Source: Nitrospirota bacterium
Lineage (GTDB): Bacteria > Nitrospirota > Leptospirillia > Leptospirillales > Leptospirillaceae
Assembly: GCA_027366615.1 (NCBI GenBank)
Contig: DAHXNG010000116.1
Coordinates: 1 to 38,976, forward strand
Direction: 5' to 3'
Length of the DNA stretch: 38,976 bases
The notes beneath the pieces are model-generated. The model searched no databases, was not told where the DNA came from, and was given only the letters and a program-made list of their open reading frames with translations. How positions within the stretch are numbered: the first letter of the stretch is position 1; each line of letters starts with the position of its first letter. Position numbers and translations under genes: made by a program. Positions 16,223 to 22,172 of this stretch are shown here, in pieces.

Positions 16223-16798
16223 CTAGATCCTTTCCTTTACCGGAGCGGGAGTCCCTTCAATGACAGCATTCTTGTCCCGCGATAAAACTGTCGCGAAAAC
16301 ATTCCACACAAATGTCCAGTGGCCGATGCCCATAAAGAGGGCCGCCAGGACAAACCCTATCCGATGGTAAGGCTGGTAGACGGCTCGTGCCAGGGGATAG
16401 ACGATCCCCTGGGCAAGCATTCGATTGCCCTCGAGGATACCAAAGGTCAGAAGTACGGAATAAAATCCGACCACTCCCGCCACCATGAAGAAAAAGCTCA
16501 TTTCTCCGAGAAAGGGGCTCCAGATTTTCTTTCCCGAAAGGCGCGGCAGGAGGTAGTAGACCATCGCCATGACCACAGACACCACCCCCCCGATCAGATT
16601 GATGTGGGCATGTGCCAGGGGATCGACAAGATGTCCCGCCTGGCCGGTCATATGGATCCAGTGACGAATCCGGGGGGTCGACTGGAGAAAGCCCTGCATC
16701 GTTCCCACGAAAAGACAAAAGACCCCGAACAGGATAAATCGGAGTCCCAGCTGATCGGTCGAGCTGCTGGCAGATTCGGAGAGTAGTTCGTTCTTCAT
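16223..16798 (-). CDS. Second short CcoN-like subunit I module (4 TM)
   Basis: A 191-residue membrane protein with the same four-helix plan as the gene at 14448. TM2 carries LAHAHINLIGGVVSVVMAMVYYLLPRL, matching HTHINLLGWVEMAIFGSMYYIVPR of its paralogue. TM1 and TM4 have further histidines (RHWIHMTGQAGH; YHRIGF; GIGHWTFVWN) that could ligate haem. The HH copper-B motif and the cross-linked Tyr of real oxidases are absent. The ORF is open to 16882 and would overlap the upstream gene; the ATG at 16798 with GAGGTG just before it is preferred. It may pair with the 14448 product. Annotation pipelines would probably call it cbb3 subunit I, which overstates what is there. Confidence 0.7.
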   Translation of the reverse strand: MKNELLSESASSSTDQLGLRFILFGVFCLFVGTMQGFLQSTPRIRHWIHMTGQAGHLVDPLAHAHINLIGGVVSVVMAMVYYLLPRLSGKKIWSPFLGEMSFFFMVAGVVGFYSVLLTFGILEGNRMLAQGIVYPLARAVYQPYHRIGFVLAALFMGIGHWTFVWNVFATVLSRDKNAVIEGTPAPVKERI

Positions 16799-16823
16799 TC
16801 GCACCTCAAAAAAAGTAGGAAGG

Positions 16824-17264
16824 TCAGGAGATCCGTTCCGGCCCACGGGGTTTGGGGGAGGCGGGGGATGTTCCACGAGCATTTCTCCTTCTCCGGAGGA
16901 CCTCTCCTACATATCCTCCGAGAAAGGAGACCTCGGGAACGGTAATAAAAAAGATCATCATGAAGGGTGCGACGGGGATCCCCACCGTCATCCCCGAGGG
17001 GTGATAGACCTCGTAGAGATAGGTAAAAAGGAGATAGGCCATGGGAGGTATGGGCCCCAGAAGCTTCCCGAATGGCCCGGCAATGTATCCGGTGACAAAG
17101 GAGACAACCAAGGGTGCCAGAAGGTAGGAGAAGAGAATACCCGTTCCGAAAATATGATGAAACGCCCCATCGGTCAGTCCAAGCAGGCGATCTCCCGCAA
17201 AAAACAACAGAAGACCCGCCCCGACTCCCACAAGTGCGGCGGTAGGGTTTAATTTCTTTTTCAT
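16824..17264 (-). CDS. Hypothetical membrane protein (146 aa)
   Basis: A four-helix protein (KKKLNPTAALVGVGAGLLLFF; GILFSYLLAPLVVSFVTGYIAG; IPPMAYLLFTYLYEVY; MMIFFITVPEVSFLGGYVG) with a basic Arg-rich tail. I recognise no family and see no haem or metal motif apart from scattered His (FHHIFG). The gene sits between the CcoS-like gene and a CcoN-like gene on the same strand with short gaps, so it is part of the respiratory cluster. Confidence 0.6.
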   Translation of the reverse strand: MKKKLNPTAALVGVGAGLLLFFAGDRLLGLTDGAFHHIFGTGILFSYLLAPLVVSFVTGYIAGPFGKLLGPIPPMAYLLFTYLYEVYHPSGMTVGIPVAPFMMIFFITVPEVSFLGGYVGEVLRRRRNARGTSPASPKPRGPERIS

Positions 17265-17288
17265 CGAGGGCGGTTCCTTATGAGCCGA

Positions 17289-17507
17289 TCAGGGATTATG
17301 GCTCTTGGGCGTCGTGGCCGAGTCGGAGCCATGTTCGTGAGGCGGGGTCTTGGCGTCTCCGTCCTCCTCGTTAAAGATGATGTATTTGATGTTTTCGTCA
17401 AACTGACCATTCTTGTAGGACCAGTAGATCCCAAAAACGATGATCACAAGCGATACAAGACCCGTGGCAGTCCATAGATATGCAACGATCCCCTCTGGCA
17501 GTTTCAT
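17289..17507 (-). CDS. CcoS-like cbb3 oxidase assembly protein
   Basis: A 72-residue protein with one N-terminal helix (IVAYLWTATGLVSLVIIVFGIYW) followed by YKNGQFDENIKYIIFNEED. This matches the CcoS signature (a helix, then W..xSGQFDDL......ILxDD), which is needed to insert copper and haem into cbb3 oxidases. The C-terminal tail (HEHGSDSATTPKSHNP) is an addition relative to the usual protein of about 50-60 residues. The start has AAGGAG six bases upstream. Given the CcoG homologue in the same cluster, the CcoS call is reasonable, though the match is short. Confidence 0.6.
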   Translation of the reverse strand: MKLPEGIVAYLWTATGLVSLVIIVFGIYWSYKNGQFDENIKYIIFNEEDGDAKTPPHEHGSDSATTPKSHNP

Positions 17508-17550
17508 CTTATTCTCCTTGCGCGAACCGGGGCTCTATCCGGAATGGCGA

Positions 17551-17982
17551 CTATTTGGGCGGTTTTGGATAATTGGGCGAACCTGGGAGAGCCTTCAGGC
17601 TCATCATGAGGTCGACGAGTTTATCTTTCTCCTCTGGAGAGATCTTGTCAAAGGTCGGAGCAAATTTTCCGCTATGCGCCGTTCCCGGGACAAGAGATCC
17701 CGGATCGTTGAGATAGGAATGGAGCCAGGCTGCCGTTCTGCGCGTCCCTTCTCCATCCATGTCCGGACCATCGTAGTCCCCCTCTCCGTAGACCACATGG
17801 CAATCGCGGCAAGAGTATTTCTCGAAGACTTCGTATCCTGCCGCCGACTTCTTGCTGAAAAGATAGACGTCGTTTGTTGTCCAGAAGGTCACCACATGCA
17901 AACGGGCCAGCACATAGAGGACCATTGCGGACAAAACCATCAATCCGGCCAGAAGAAATACGACTTTTTCACCGGTTTTCAT
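17551..17982 (-). CDS. Membrane-anchored monohaem cytochrome c
   Basis: A 143-residue protein with an uncleaved N-terminal helix (EKVVFLLAGLMVLSAMVLYVLA) and a periplasmic class I cytochrome domain with one haem motif, CRDCH (C58-H62). The segment LVDLMMSLK at the end probably supplies the distal Met. Its overall plan resembles NorC or the small cytochrome subunits of C-family oxidases. The ORF is open to 18027, but the ATG at 17982 lies seven bases after the stop of the preceding small gene and directly before the helix. It probably feeds electrons to the membrane part of the complex. Confidence 0.8.
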   Translation of the reverse strand: MKTGEKVVFLLAGLMVLSAMVLYVLARLHVVTFWTTNDVYLFSKKSAAGYEVFEKYSCRDCHVVYGEGDYDGPDMDGEGTRRTAAWLHSYLNDPGSLVPGTAHSGKFAPTFDKISPEEKDKLVDLMMSLKALPGSPNYPKPPK

Positions 17983-17989
17983 CGATTGT

Positions 17990-18196
17990 CTACACCAGGA
18001 TTCGTAAGAGAAGCTGGATGACGGCAAAGCAGATCACGCTTATGATACCGACAAAGCTCATGGCGATGATAACCTGCTCCCCGCGCTTGAGCTTTTTGAA
18101 GGGTCCGATGATATATCGGGACATGATGGTAAAGGTAATAACCGATGCGGAGAGAAAGGTAAAGATGACAACAGAAACTGACATTTTAATGGACAT
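17990..18196 (-). CDS. Small two-helix membrane protein (68 aa)
   Basis: First gene of the second respiratory transcription unit. Two helices, MSVSVVIFTFLSASVITFTIM and VIIAMSFVGIISVICFAVIQLLL, are joined by a basic loop (GPFKKLKRGEQ). The ATG at 18196 has AGAGG five bases upstream; a GTG at 18202 is also possible. A good promoter (18214-18242) lies directly before it. No recognised family; its size recalls accessory subunits of cbb3 oxidases. Confidence 0.55.
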   Translation of the reverse strand: MSIKMSVSVVIFTFLSASVITFTIMSRYIIGPFKKLKRGEQVIIAMSFVGIISVICFAVIQLLLRILV

Positions 18197-18213
18197 ACAC
18201 ACCTCTTGGACCG

Positions 18214-18242
18214 ATTGTACACCCCCACCATCGGGCCTGCAA
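18214..18242 (-). promoter_or_regulatory. Predicted sigma-70 promoter of the 18196-12741 unit
   Basis: On the minus strand, TTGCAG (18242-18237), a 17-base spacer, and TACAAT (18219-18214): four and five matches to the consensus hexamers. It sits between an intrinsic terminator and the first gene of the downstream unit. The cluster therefore appears to be split into two transcripts. Confidence 0.6.
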
Positions 18243-18252
18243 CTGGAAAAAC

Positions 18253-18282
18253 AAAAAAGGCGGAATCCGTGAGGAAACCGCC
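18253..18282 (-). terminator. Intrinsic terminator of the upstream respiratory unit
   Basis: On the minus strand, GGCGG (18282-18278) pairs with CCGCC (18263-18259), extended by a further CC/GG pairing inside the loop. The hairpin is followed by six T residues (18258-18253). It lies after the 34-residue gene at 18336 and before the next promoter. Confidence 0.65.
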
Positions 18283-18335
18283 CTTTTATGTATACGGAGA
18301 ATCTCCGCCTGACTCCCTGACCGAATGACCGCCCC

Positions 18336-18440
18336 TTACTCGGGCTTCACGTCATCGATAAAGAAGGAATAGATGAGTGCTGAGAAAAGCATGGTCAAAG
18401 CAATGCACCAGAATACGATAGGACTATTGACATTCCACAA
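18336..18440 (-). CDS. Tiny single-helix membrane protein (34 aa)
   Basis: A short reading frame easily missed. TTG start at 18440, with GGGAGG at 18454-18449 and an eight-base spacer. The product is about 34 residues with one clear helix (PIVFWCIALTMLFSALIYSFF) and an acidic end (IDDVKPE). A GTG at 18449 in the same frame would fall within the ribosome site and is less likely. It lies after the 18522 gene and directly before an intrinsic terminator. Its size and one-helix plan resemble the small CcoQ/CcoH-like or CydX-like subunits of terminal oxidases; that role is inferred from context. Confidence 0.5.
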   Translation of the reverse strand: MWNVNSPIVFWCIALTMLFSALIYSFFIDDVKPE

Positions 18441-18521
18441 AGGACTCACCTCCCTTTGGATTGTGATTATTCAAAGAGGAAGGCCCTCGAAGCCACAAGC
18501 GCGAGAGACACCGGCCAGTGA

Positions 18522-18854
18522 CTAGAAGTCGCGGGCAACTTCCGTTCTCTTCATCAGAAGACCGACCCAGGTAAAGAAGATCGAAACGTAGATCGAGTTT
18601 ACCACATACCCCTGGTCCCACCACGGACGGGCGAAGTTGGGGGAGGTGTGGGCCTTCAGGACAGGAGCCCCCTGAACGATCCAGAAATGCAGGTTCCCGG
18701 GAAGCTGGGGACGGGCGCCGAAGAGAGGAAAGGTCAGAAGCTCGGCCGTCACCACAACCATGACCAGGAGAAGAATGATGATGCCGGGAACATTGTTCGT
18801 TCCTTCGAGCATCCCGTCGAATCGCATGTTAAGAAGCTCTTCAGTATCGGCCAT
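18522..18854 (-). CDS. Hypothetical membrane protein (110 aa)
   Basis: Two helices (NVPGIIILLLVMVVVTAELLTFPLF and VVNSIYVSIFFTWVGLLM) flank a hydrophilic stretch (GARPQLPGNLHFW...HTSPNFARPWWDQG) that probably faces the periplasm. The ATG has AAAGGAG seven bases before it. The gene lies 119 bases after the CcoO-like gene, and that gap holds a nine-pair hairpin. No recognised family. Membership of the respiratory cluster is supported by strand, spacing and membrane nature. Confidence 0.6.
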   Translation of the reverse strand: MADTEELLNMRFDGMLEGTNNVPGIIILLLVMVVVTAELLTFPLFGARPQLPGNLHFWIVQGAPVLKAHTSPNFARPWWDQGYVVNSIYVSIFFTWVGLLMKRTEVARDF

Positions 18855-18872
18855 TACGCCACTCCTTTCGGA

Positions 18873-18895
18873 TCAATGAGGCCTCCCGACTCATA
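18873..18895 (-). promoter_or_regulatory. Nine-base-pair mRNA hairpin between cytochrome and membrane protein genes
   Basis: On the minus strand, CTCTCGACT pairs with AGTCGGGAG (one G-U pair) around a five-base loop. No T-tract follows, so it is not a terminator. It may protect the upstream CcoO-like message from 3' degradation or mark a processing point; this role is a guess. Confidence 0.35.
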
Positions 18896-18973
18896 AAGTC
18901 GAGAGTGCCTGACGAATCGATTATCAGATGAGTCCCCGCACCTTTAACGGCCAGGGACCCGACACATTTTACC

Positions 18974-19504
18974 CTACTTGAGGCTCATCATGTAGTCTGC
19001 CAGGGCATTCAGGTCTCTCTTGGAGAGATAGTTGAATGACGGCATCTGGGACATGGGCTGAACCGCGCGGGGATTCGCGTGGTGAACAAGATGCCATCCC
19101 TTGATCGGGAGGCGCGATCCCACGTGGAGAAGGTCAGGAGCCTTCCGGTCAGAACCGAACACGGTCGGAGATTCACCCACGAAGTCGGAAACCCGGGGAG
19201 GCGCACCGAAGTACTGCCAATCCTGGGTCTGCTCCGGAAGGAGCGTATGGCACCACCAGCACCCTTCGCGAACAAAGATCACCTTACCCTTACCGATCAT
19301 GGTCGGACGGTTATCACCGGTCATGAAGGGATCTTCAATCGTGAATCCGCTTTCCGGGCCGTAGTCCTTGGCCTTCTGGATGGCGGTTGCAGACGGGGGA
19401 ACCTTGCTCATCTGCATGGAAGGGAACAACACGGTAATGGACATGGTCACAGCAAAAATTGTTCCGGTCATCATCACGCCAAACTTGTACTCGCGAAATG
19501 CCAT
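18974..19504 (-). CDS. CcoO-like membrane-anchored monohaem cytochrome c
   Basis: A 176-residue protein with one N-terminal helix (FGVMMTGTIFAVTMSITVLF) and a haem site CWWCH (C82-H86). The surrounding blocks are those of CcoO: GKxVFVREGCWWCHTLLPE, the YFGAPPRVSDFVGE segment, FGSDRKAPDLLHVGSRLP, GWHLVHHANPRAVQP and a distal Met in MSQMPSF. CcoO proper is about 200 residues or more; this one is slightly short but otherwise complete. It passes electrons to subunit I in cbb3 oxidases. No full-length CcoN is encoded next to it, which is unusual. The AAGGAG site is six bases before the ATG. Confidence 0.85.
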   Translation of the reverse strand: MAFREYKFGVMMTGTIFAVTMSITVLFPSMQMSKVPPSATAIQKAKDYGPESGFTIEDPFMTGDNRPTMIGKGKVIFVREGCWWCHTLLPEQTQDWQYFGAPPRVSDFVGESPTVFGSDRKAPDLLHVGSRLPIKGWHLVHHANPRAVQPMSQMPSFNYLSKRDLNALADYMMSLK

Positions 19505-19641
19505 CTCGCACTCCTTAAACGATCTTGAGTTTTACTCTGTCCCACCAATATGCGGGGAACAATCAGGCAACGGCCTTAAAGACCGTGCCCCCAGAAAGGG
19601 GATATCGGCGTGAGATCCCCCATCCACCGACAAAGCAGTTC

Positions 19642-19899
19642 TTACTTCTTGCGAGACGGATCGAACTTCGCCCGGGCGCCCAATCCCGCCATGCAGACGA
19701 GAAGAAGAACAAGGCTCCCGATGGCCGAGGCCGTTCCCATGGCGGCGGCAAAAGAGGCCACGCCCGAGCTTGCCCCTCCCGGGGTCATTCCGCAACAAAA
19801 ACCGTACTGCGTAGGAAGCACATGCGTCGGATCACCAGGATTCGACAGATCCTTCAGTTGCTGGGGGGTCAAACTTGTGATCGCATTCAACATCCACAT
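19642..19899 (-). CDS. Small membrane protein (85 aa)
   Basis: The N-terminal half is hydrophilic with a CC pair (QYGFCCGMTPGG); the C-terminal half is a single helix (VASFAAAMGTASAIGSLVLLLVCM) ending in a basic stop-transfer tail (GARAKFDPSRKK). A very strong ribosome site, AAGGAGG, lies seven bases before the ATG, so it is probably well expressed. Second gene of the respiratory unit. Family not recognised; the CC pair might bind metal, but this is speculative. Confidence 0.55.
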   Translation of the reverse strand: MWMLNAITSLTPQQLKDLSNPGDPTHVLPTQYGFCCGMTPGGASSGVASFAAAMGTASAIGSLVLLLVCMAGLGARAKFDPSRKK

Positions 19900-19948
19900 A
19901 CCACCACCTCCTTAAAATTTGAAAAAAGAATCCTGAAAACCCAAAAAC

Positions 19949-20185
19949 CTACCAGTTTTCGCGCTTCCGGTGGTATGAATAGGAATAAAGACCAATGAGC
20001 GCTCCGGTAATGGCGGTCAGGACCATGATCCAGTAGATCCAGACATACGACTCGCGCCAGGTTTCAAACCGGTGCGCACCGAACCATTCCTGAAGACAAA
20101 AACCAACGACTGAGCCGCTACCGACAGCCGAGAACGCTGCGTTTAGCCAGTAGCCGACGATCCCCTTCTGACCGCTTTGAGCCAC
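19949..20185 (-). CDS. Small two-helix membrane protein (78 aa), first gene of respiratory unit
   Basis: Starts at a GTG with AAAGGGGG about six bases upstream. One weak hydrophobic segment (IVGYWLNAAFSAVGSGSVVGF) is followed by a clear helix (YVWIYWIMVLTAITGALIGLYSY), and the protein ends in a basic tail (HRKRENW). It is separated from its promoter (20288-20316) by a leader of about 95 bases that contains a perfect hairpin. No recognised family. Confidence 0.55.
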   Translation of the reverse strand: MAQSGQKGIVGYWLNAAFSAVGSGSVVGFCLQEWFGAHRFETWRESYVWIYWIMVLTAITGALIGLYSYSYHRKRENW

Positions 20186-20233
20186 GACAGACCCCCTTTA
20201 AATAAAGATAAGGAATAAGTGCCACATTCACAC

Positions 20234-20251
20234 GTCCCTGCAGTCAGGGAC
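20234..20251 (-). repeat. Perfect inverted repeat in the respiratory operon leader
   Basis: GTCCCTG-CAGT-CAGGGAC, a perfect seven-pair palindrome with a four-base loop, located about 30-50 bases after the predicted transcript start and about 50 bases before the first start codon. No T-tract follows. It could be an operator for a dimeric regulator or a leader hairpin. Confidence 0.5.
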
Positions 20252-20287
20252 ATGCAAACCTTAATTTTGAGGGCATTACACACCCGA

Positions 20288-20316
20288 AGAATACGCTTTG
20301 ATGTTTTTCTTGTCAA
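20288..20316 (-). promoter_or_regulatory. Strong sigma-70 promoter of the cbb3-like unit
   Basis: On the minus strand, a perfect TTGACA (20316-20311), exactly 17 bases, and TATTCT (20293-20288, four of six matches). It is the best sigma-70-type promoter I found in the window and lies about 100 bases before the first small gene of the respiratory cluster. Confidence 0.7.
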
Positions 20317-20381
20317 GCCTCTTTTTCTCCTTCCCGAAATTTCCATGGAATCCATTCCTGCGTTCGGTTATTATCCTTATT

Positions 20382-21119
20382 ATGATCAACTCCTCCTCTC
20401 CCGAATCCCCTTTCCCTCCGGAAAAGGGACACCTCTCCCCCGGTCTCCGGATCCGTGATCTTGTGCTGGGAATGAACGACGGGATGGTGACTCTTACGAG
20501 CTTTCTCGGCGGTCTCTCCGGCTCTCCGCTCCCCCGCACATCGATTCTCTATTCCGCCCTCATGACGGCACTTGCGGGGAGTCTTTCCATGGCGGCAGGG
20601 GCCTATCTCGCCACCCGGAGCCAGAACGACCTTGTCCGTCGAGAGATCAAACGCGAGCAATGGGAGATCGAGAACGTTCCCGACCTTGAGAGGAAGGAGG
20701 TCTATGAACTTTTCCTCTCTTTTGGCCTCCCTCCCGCCGAATCGGCCCATGTCACCGACCGGATTGTGGCCGATCCGGCAGTTTGGCACCGGTTCATGGT
20801 CAGGGAGGAGCTGGGCATCCATGAGGAGACGATCGAGTCCCCCATGAAGGGGGCCCTGGTCCTGGGAACATCTTTCCTTGCCGGATCCCTTCCCCCCCTC
20901 CTCCCCTATTTTATTTTTCCCCGGATCGGTGAAGCCTTCTCGGCCTCCCTTCTTTTTTCCCTTCTGGCCCTCGGCGTCACAGGCTCCATCAAATCACGGC
21001 TGGCCGGAGAGAAGGCCTTCAAGGGAGCCGGAGAGATGATTATTCTTGGGGGACTTGCCGGAGCCGCCGGCCTCTTTCTGGGAGAACTGCTTCCCCGTTT
21101 TTTCAACCTTGCCCCCTGA
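20382..21119 (+). CDS. VIT/CCC1-family iron or manganese transporter
   Basis: About 245 residues. The N-terminal block SPGLRIRDLVLGMNDGMVTLTSFLGGLSG matches the VIT1/CCC1 signature (RDxVLGxNDGxVTxxSxxxG), followed by AGSLSMAAGAYLATRSQNDL. A cytoplasmic metal-binding helix region (REIKREQWEIENVPDLERKEVYELF...EELGI) is rich in Glu, as in plant VIT1. Three C-terminal helices complete the five-helix fold. The family exports Fe2+ or Mn2+ from the cytoplasm by proton exchange, a sensible need for an iron-rich habitat. The ATG at 20382 lacks a clear ribosome site and has TTATTAT just upstream, so a leaderless mRNA is possible. The ORF continues upstream to 20298. Confidence 0.85.
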   Translation: MINSSSPESPFPPEKGHLSPGLRIRDLVLGMNDGMVTLTSFLGGLSGSPLPRTSILYSALMTALAGSLSMAAGAYLATRSQNDLVRREIKREQWEIENVPDLERKEVYELFLSFGLPPAESAHVTDRIVADPAVWHRFMVREELGIHEETIESPMKGALVLGTSFLAGSLPPLLPYFIFPRIGEAFSASLLFSLLALGVTGSIKSRLAGEKAFKGAGEMIILGGLAGAAGLFLGELLPRFFNLAP

Positions 21120-21230
21120 GCGCGGCGTCTTCATAAACTCCTTAATTTCCGGCCGTCGTCTGTGATAAAATGCCACGATGATACCTTCTTCTTTCCCCGA
21201 CGCCAGACCTGCGAAGGAGCCTTTCCTGAC

Positions 21231-22172
21231 ATGAGCACCCCCGCCCCCTACATCACCGTCTACGCCCCCGCCTCGGTCGGAAACATCGGACCCGGATTCG
21301 ACACCCTGGGAATGGCTGTGACCGGCATGGGCGACACACTCTCCGCCCGACTTGATACCTCTCTCGCCGGCGACCTGATCGAACGCATCACAGGAGCCTG
21401 GGCCCCCCTTCCCATTGATCCCAAGGAAAATACCGCCGGTATCGCCCTTCGGATCATGCTCGACCGCGCTAAAGTGAGTACCCCCTTTCGACTTGTCCTT
21501 GAAAAGGGAGTCCCTGGATCGGGGCTCGGCTCGTCTGCGGCTTCCGCAGTCGGAGGAGCCTATCTTGGAAGCCTTCTCTCCGGCAAGAACTTTCCCCCGG
21601 AGGAGATCCTTGCCGCCGCTCTCGAAGCCGAAGCCGGGGTCAGCGGAGGAGTCTTCCTCGACAACATCTCGGCCTGTCTCTACGGCGGAGTTACCGTGAG
21701 CCACGGAGAAAGCCGCTCCTCACTTCCGGCCGGCGTCGTTGATGGGATCCACCTCGTCTTTATCGTCCCCCGCAAAACACTCAAGACATCCGACGCCCGA
21801 AAGGTCCTTCCCGAGATGGTCCCAAGAGACCATGCCGTCGGCGCACTCTCCAACACCGCCGGAATCCTCCTTTCACTTCTCAGAAATGAGCCAGCACTTT
21901 TCTGTGAACGGGTCCGCGACCCCCTGATCGAGCCCTACAGGAAGGCTTTGATTCCCGGCTTTGACAACCTTCGAGAGGCCGCCATGAAGGCCGGCGCCGG
22001 GGGCTTTGCCATCTCCGGTGCCGGCTCGACGACCGTCGCACTGACACACCGTCCGGATCTTGTCTTCTCCATCAGGGAAGCCCTCGAGAAGGCCGTCGCC
22101 GACCATTCACTCGAAGCCACCGTTGTGACCTCCTCCATCGATCCGAAAGGAGTGCGTCTTGCAGATCGCTGA
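21231..22172 (+). CDS. thrB: Homoserine kinase
   Basis: A 313-residue GHMP-family kinase that phosphorylates homoserine in threonine synthesis. It opens ITVYAPASVGNIGPGFDTLG and has the ATP-binding motif PGSGLGSSAASAVGGA and the C-terminal GHMP block GGFAISGAGSTTVAL. The frame is open to 21162, but the ATG at 21231 has AAGGAG upstream and starts directly before the domain. Its end overlaps the TTG start of the dihydroorotate dehydrogenase-like gene by 14 bases. Confidence 0.93.
   Translation: MSTPAPYITVYAPASVGNIGPGFDTLGMAVTGMGDTLSARLDTSLAGDLIERITGAWAPLPIDPKENTAGIALRIMLDRAKVSTPFRLVLEKGVPGSGLGSSAASAVGGAYLGSLLSGKNFPPEEILAAALEAEAGVSGGVFLDNISACLYGGVTVSHGESRSSLPAGVVDGIHLVFIVPRKTLKTSDARKVLPEMVPRDHAVGALSNTAGILLSLLRNEPALFCERVRDPLIEPYRKALIPGFDNLREAAMKAGAGGFAISGAGSTTVALTHRPDLVFSIREALEKAVADHSLEATVVTSSIDPKGVRLADR

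Noticed and set aside
18424-18624. 66-codon minus-strand frame in the respiratory cluster
   Set aside because: Out of frame with, and overlapping, the 110-residue membrane protein and the 34-residue gene, which have better ribosome sites and helix content.
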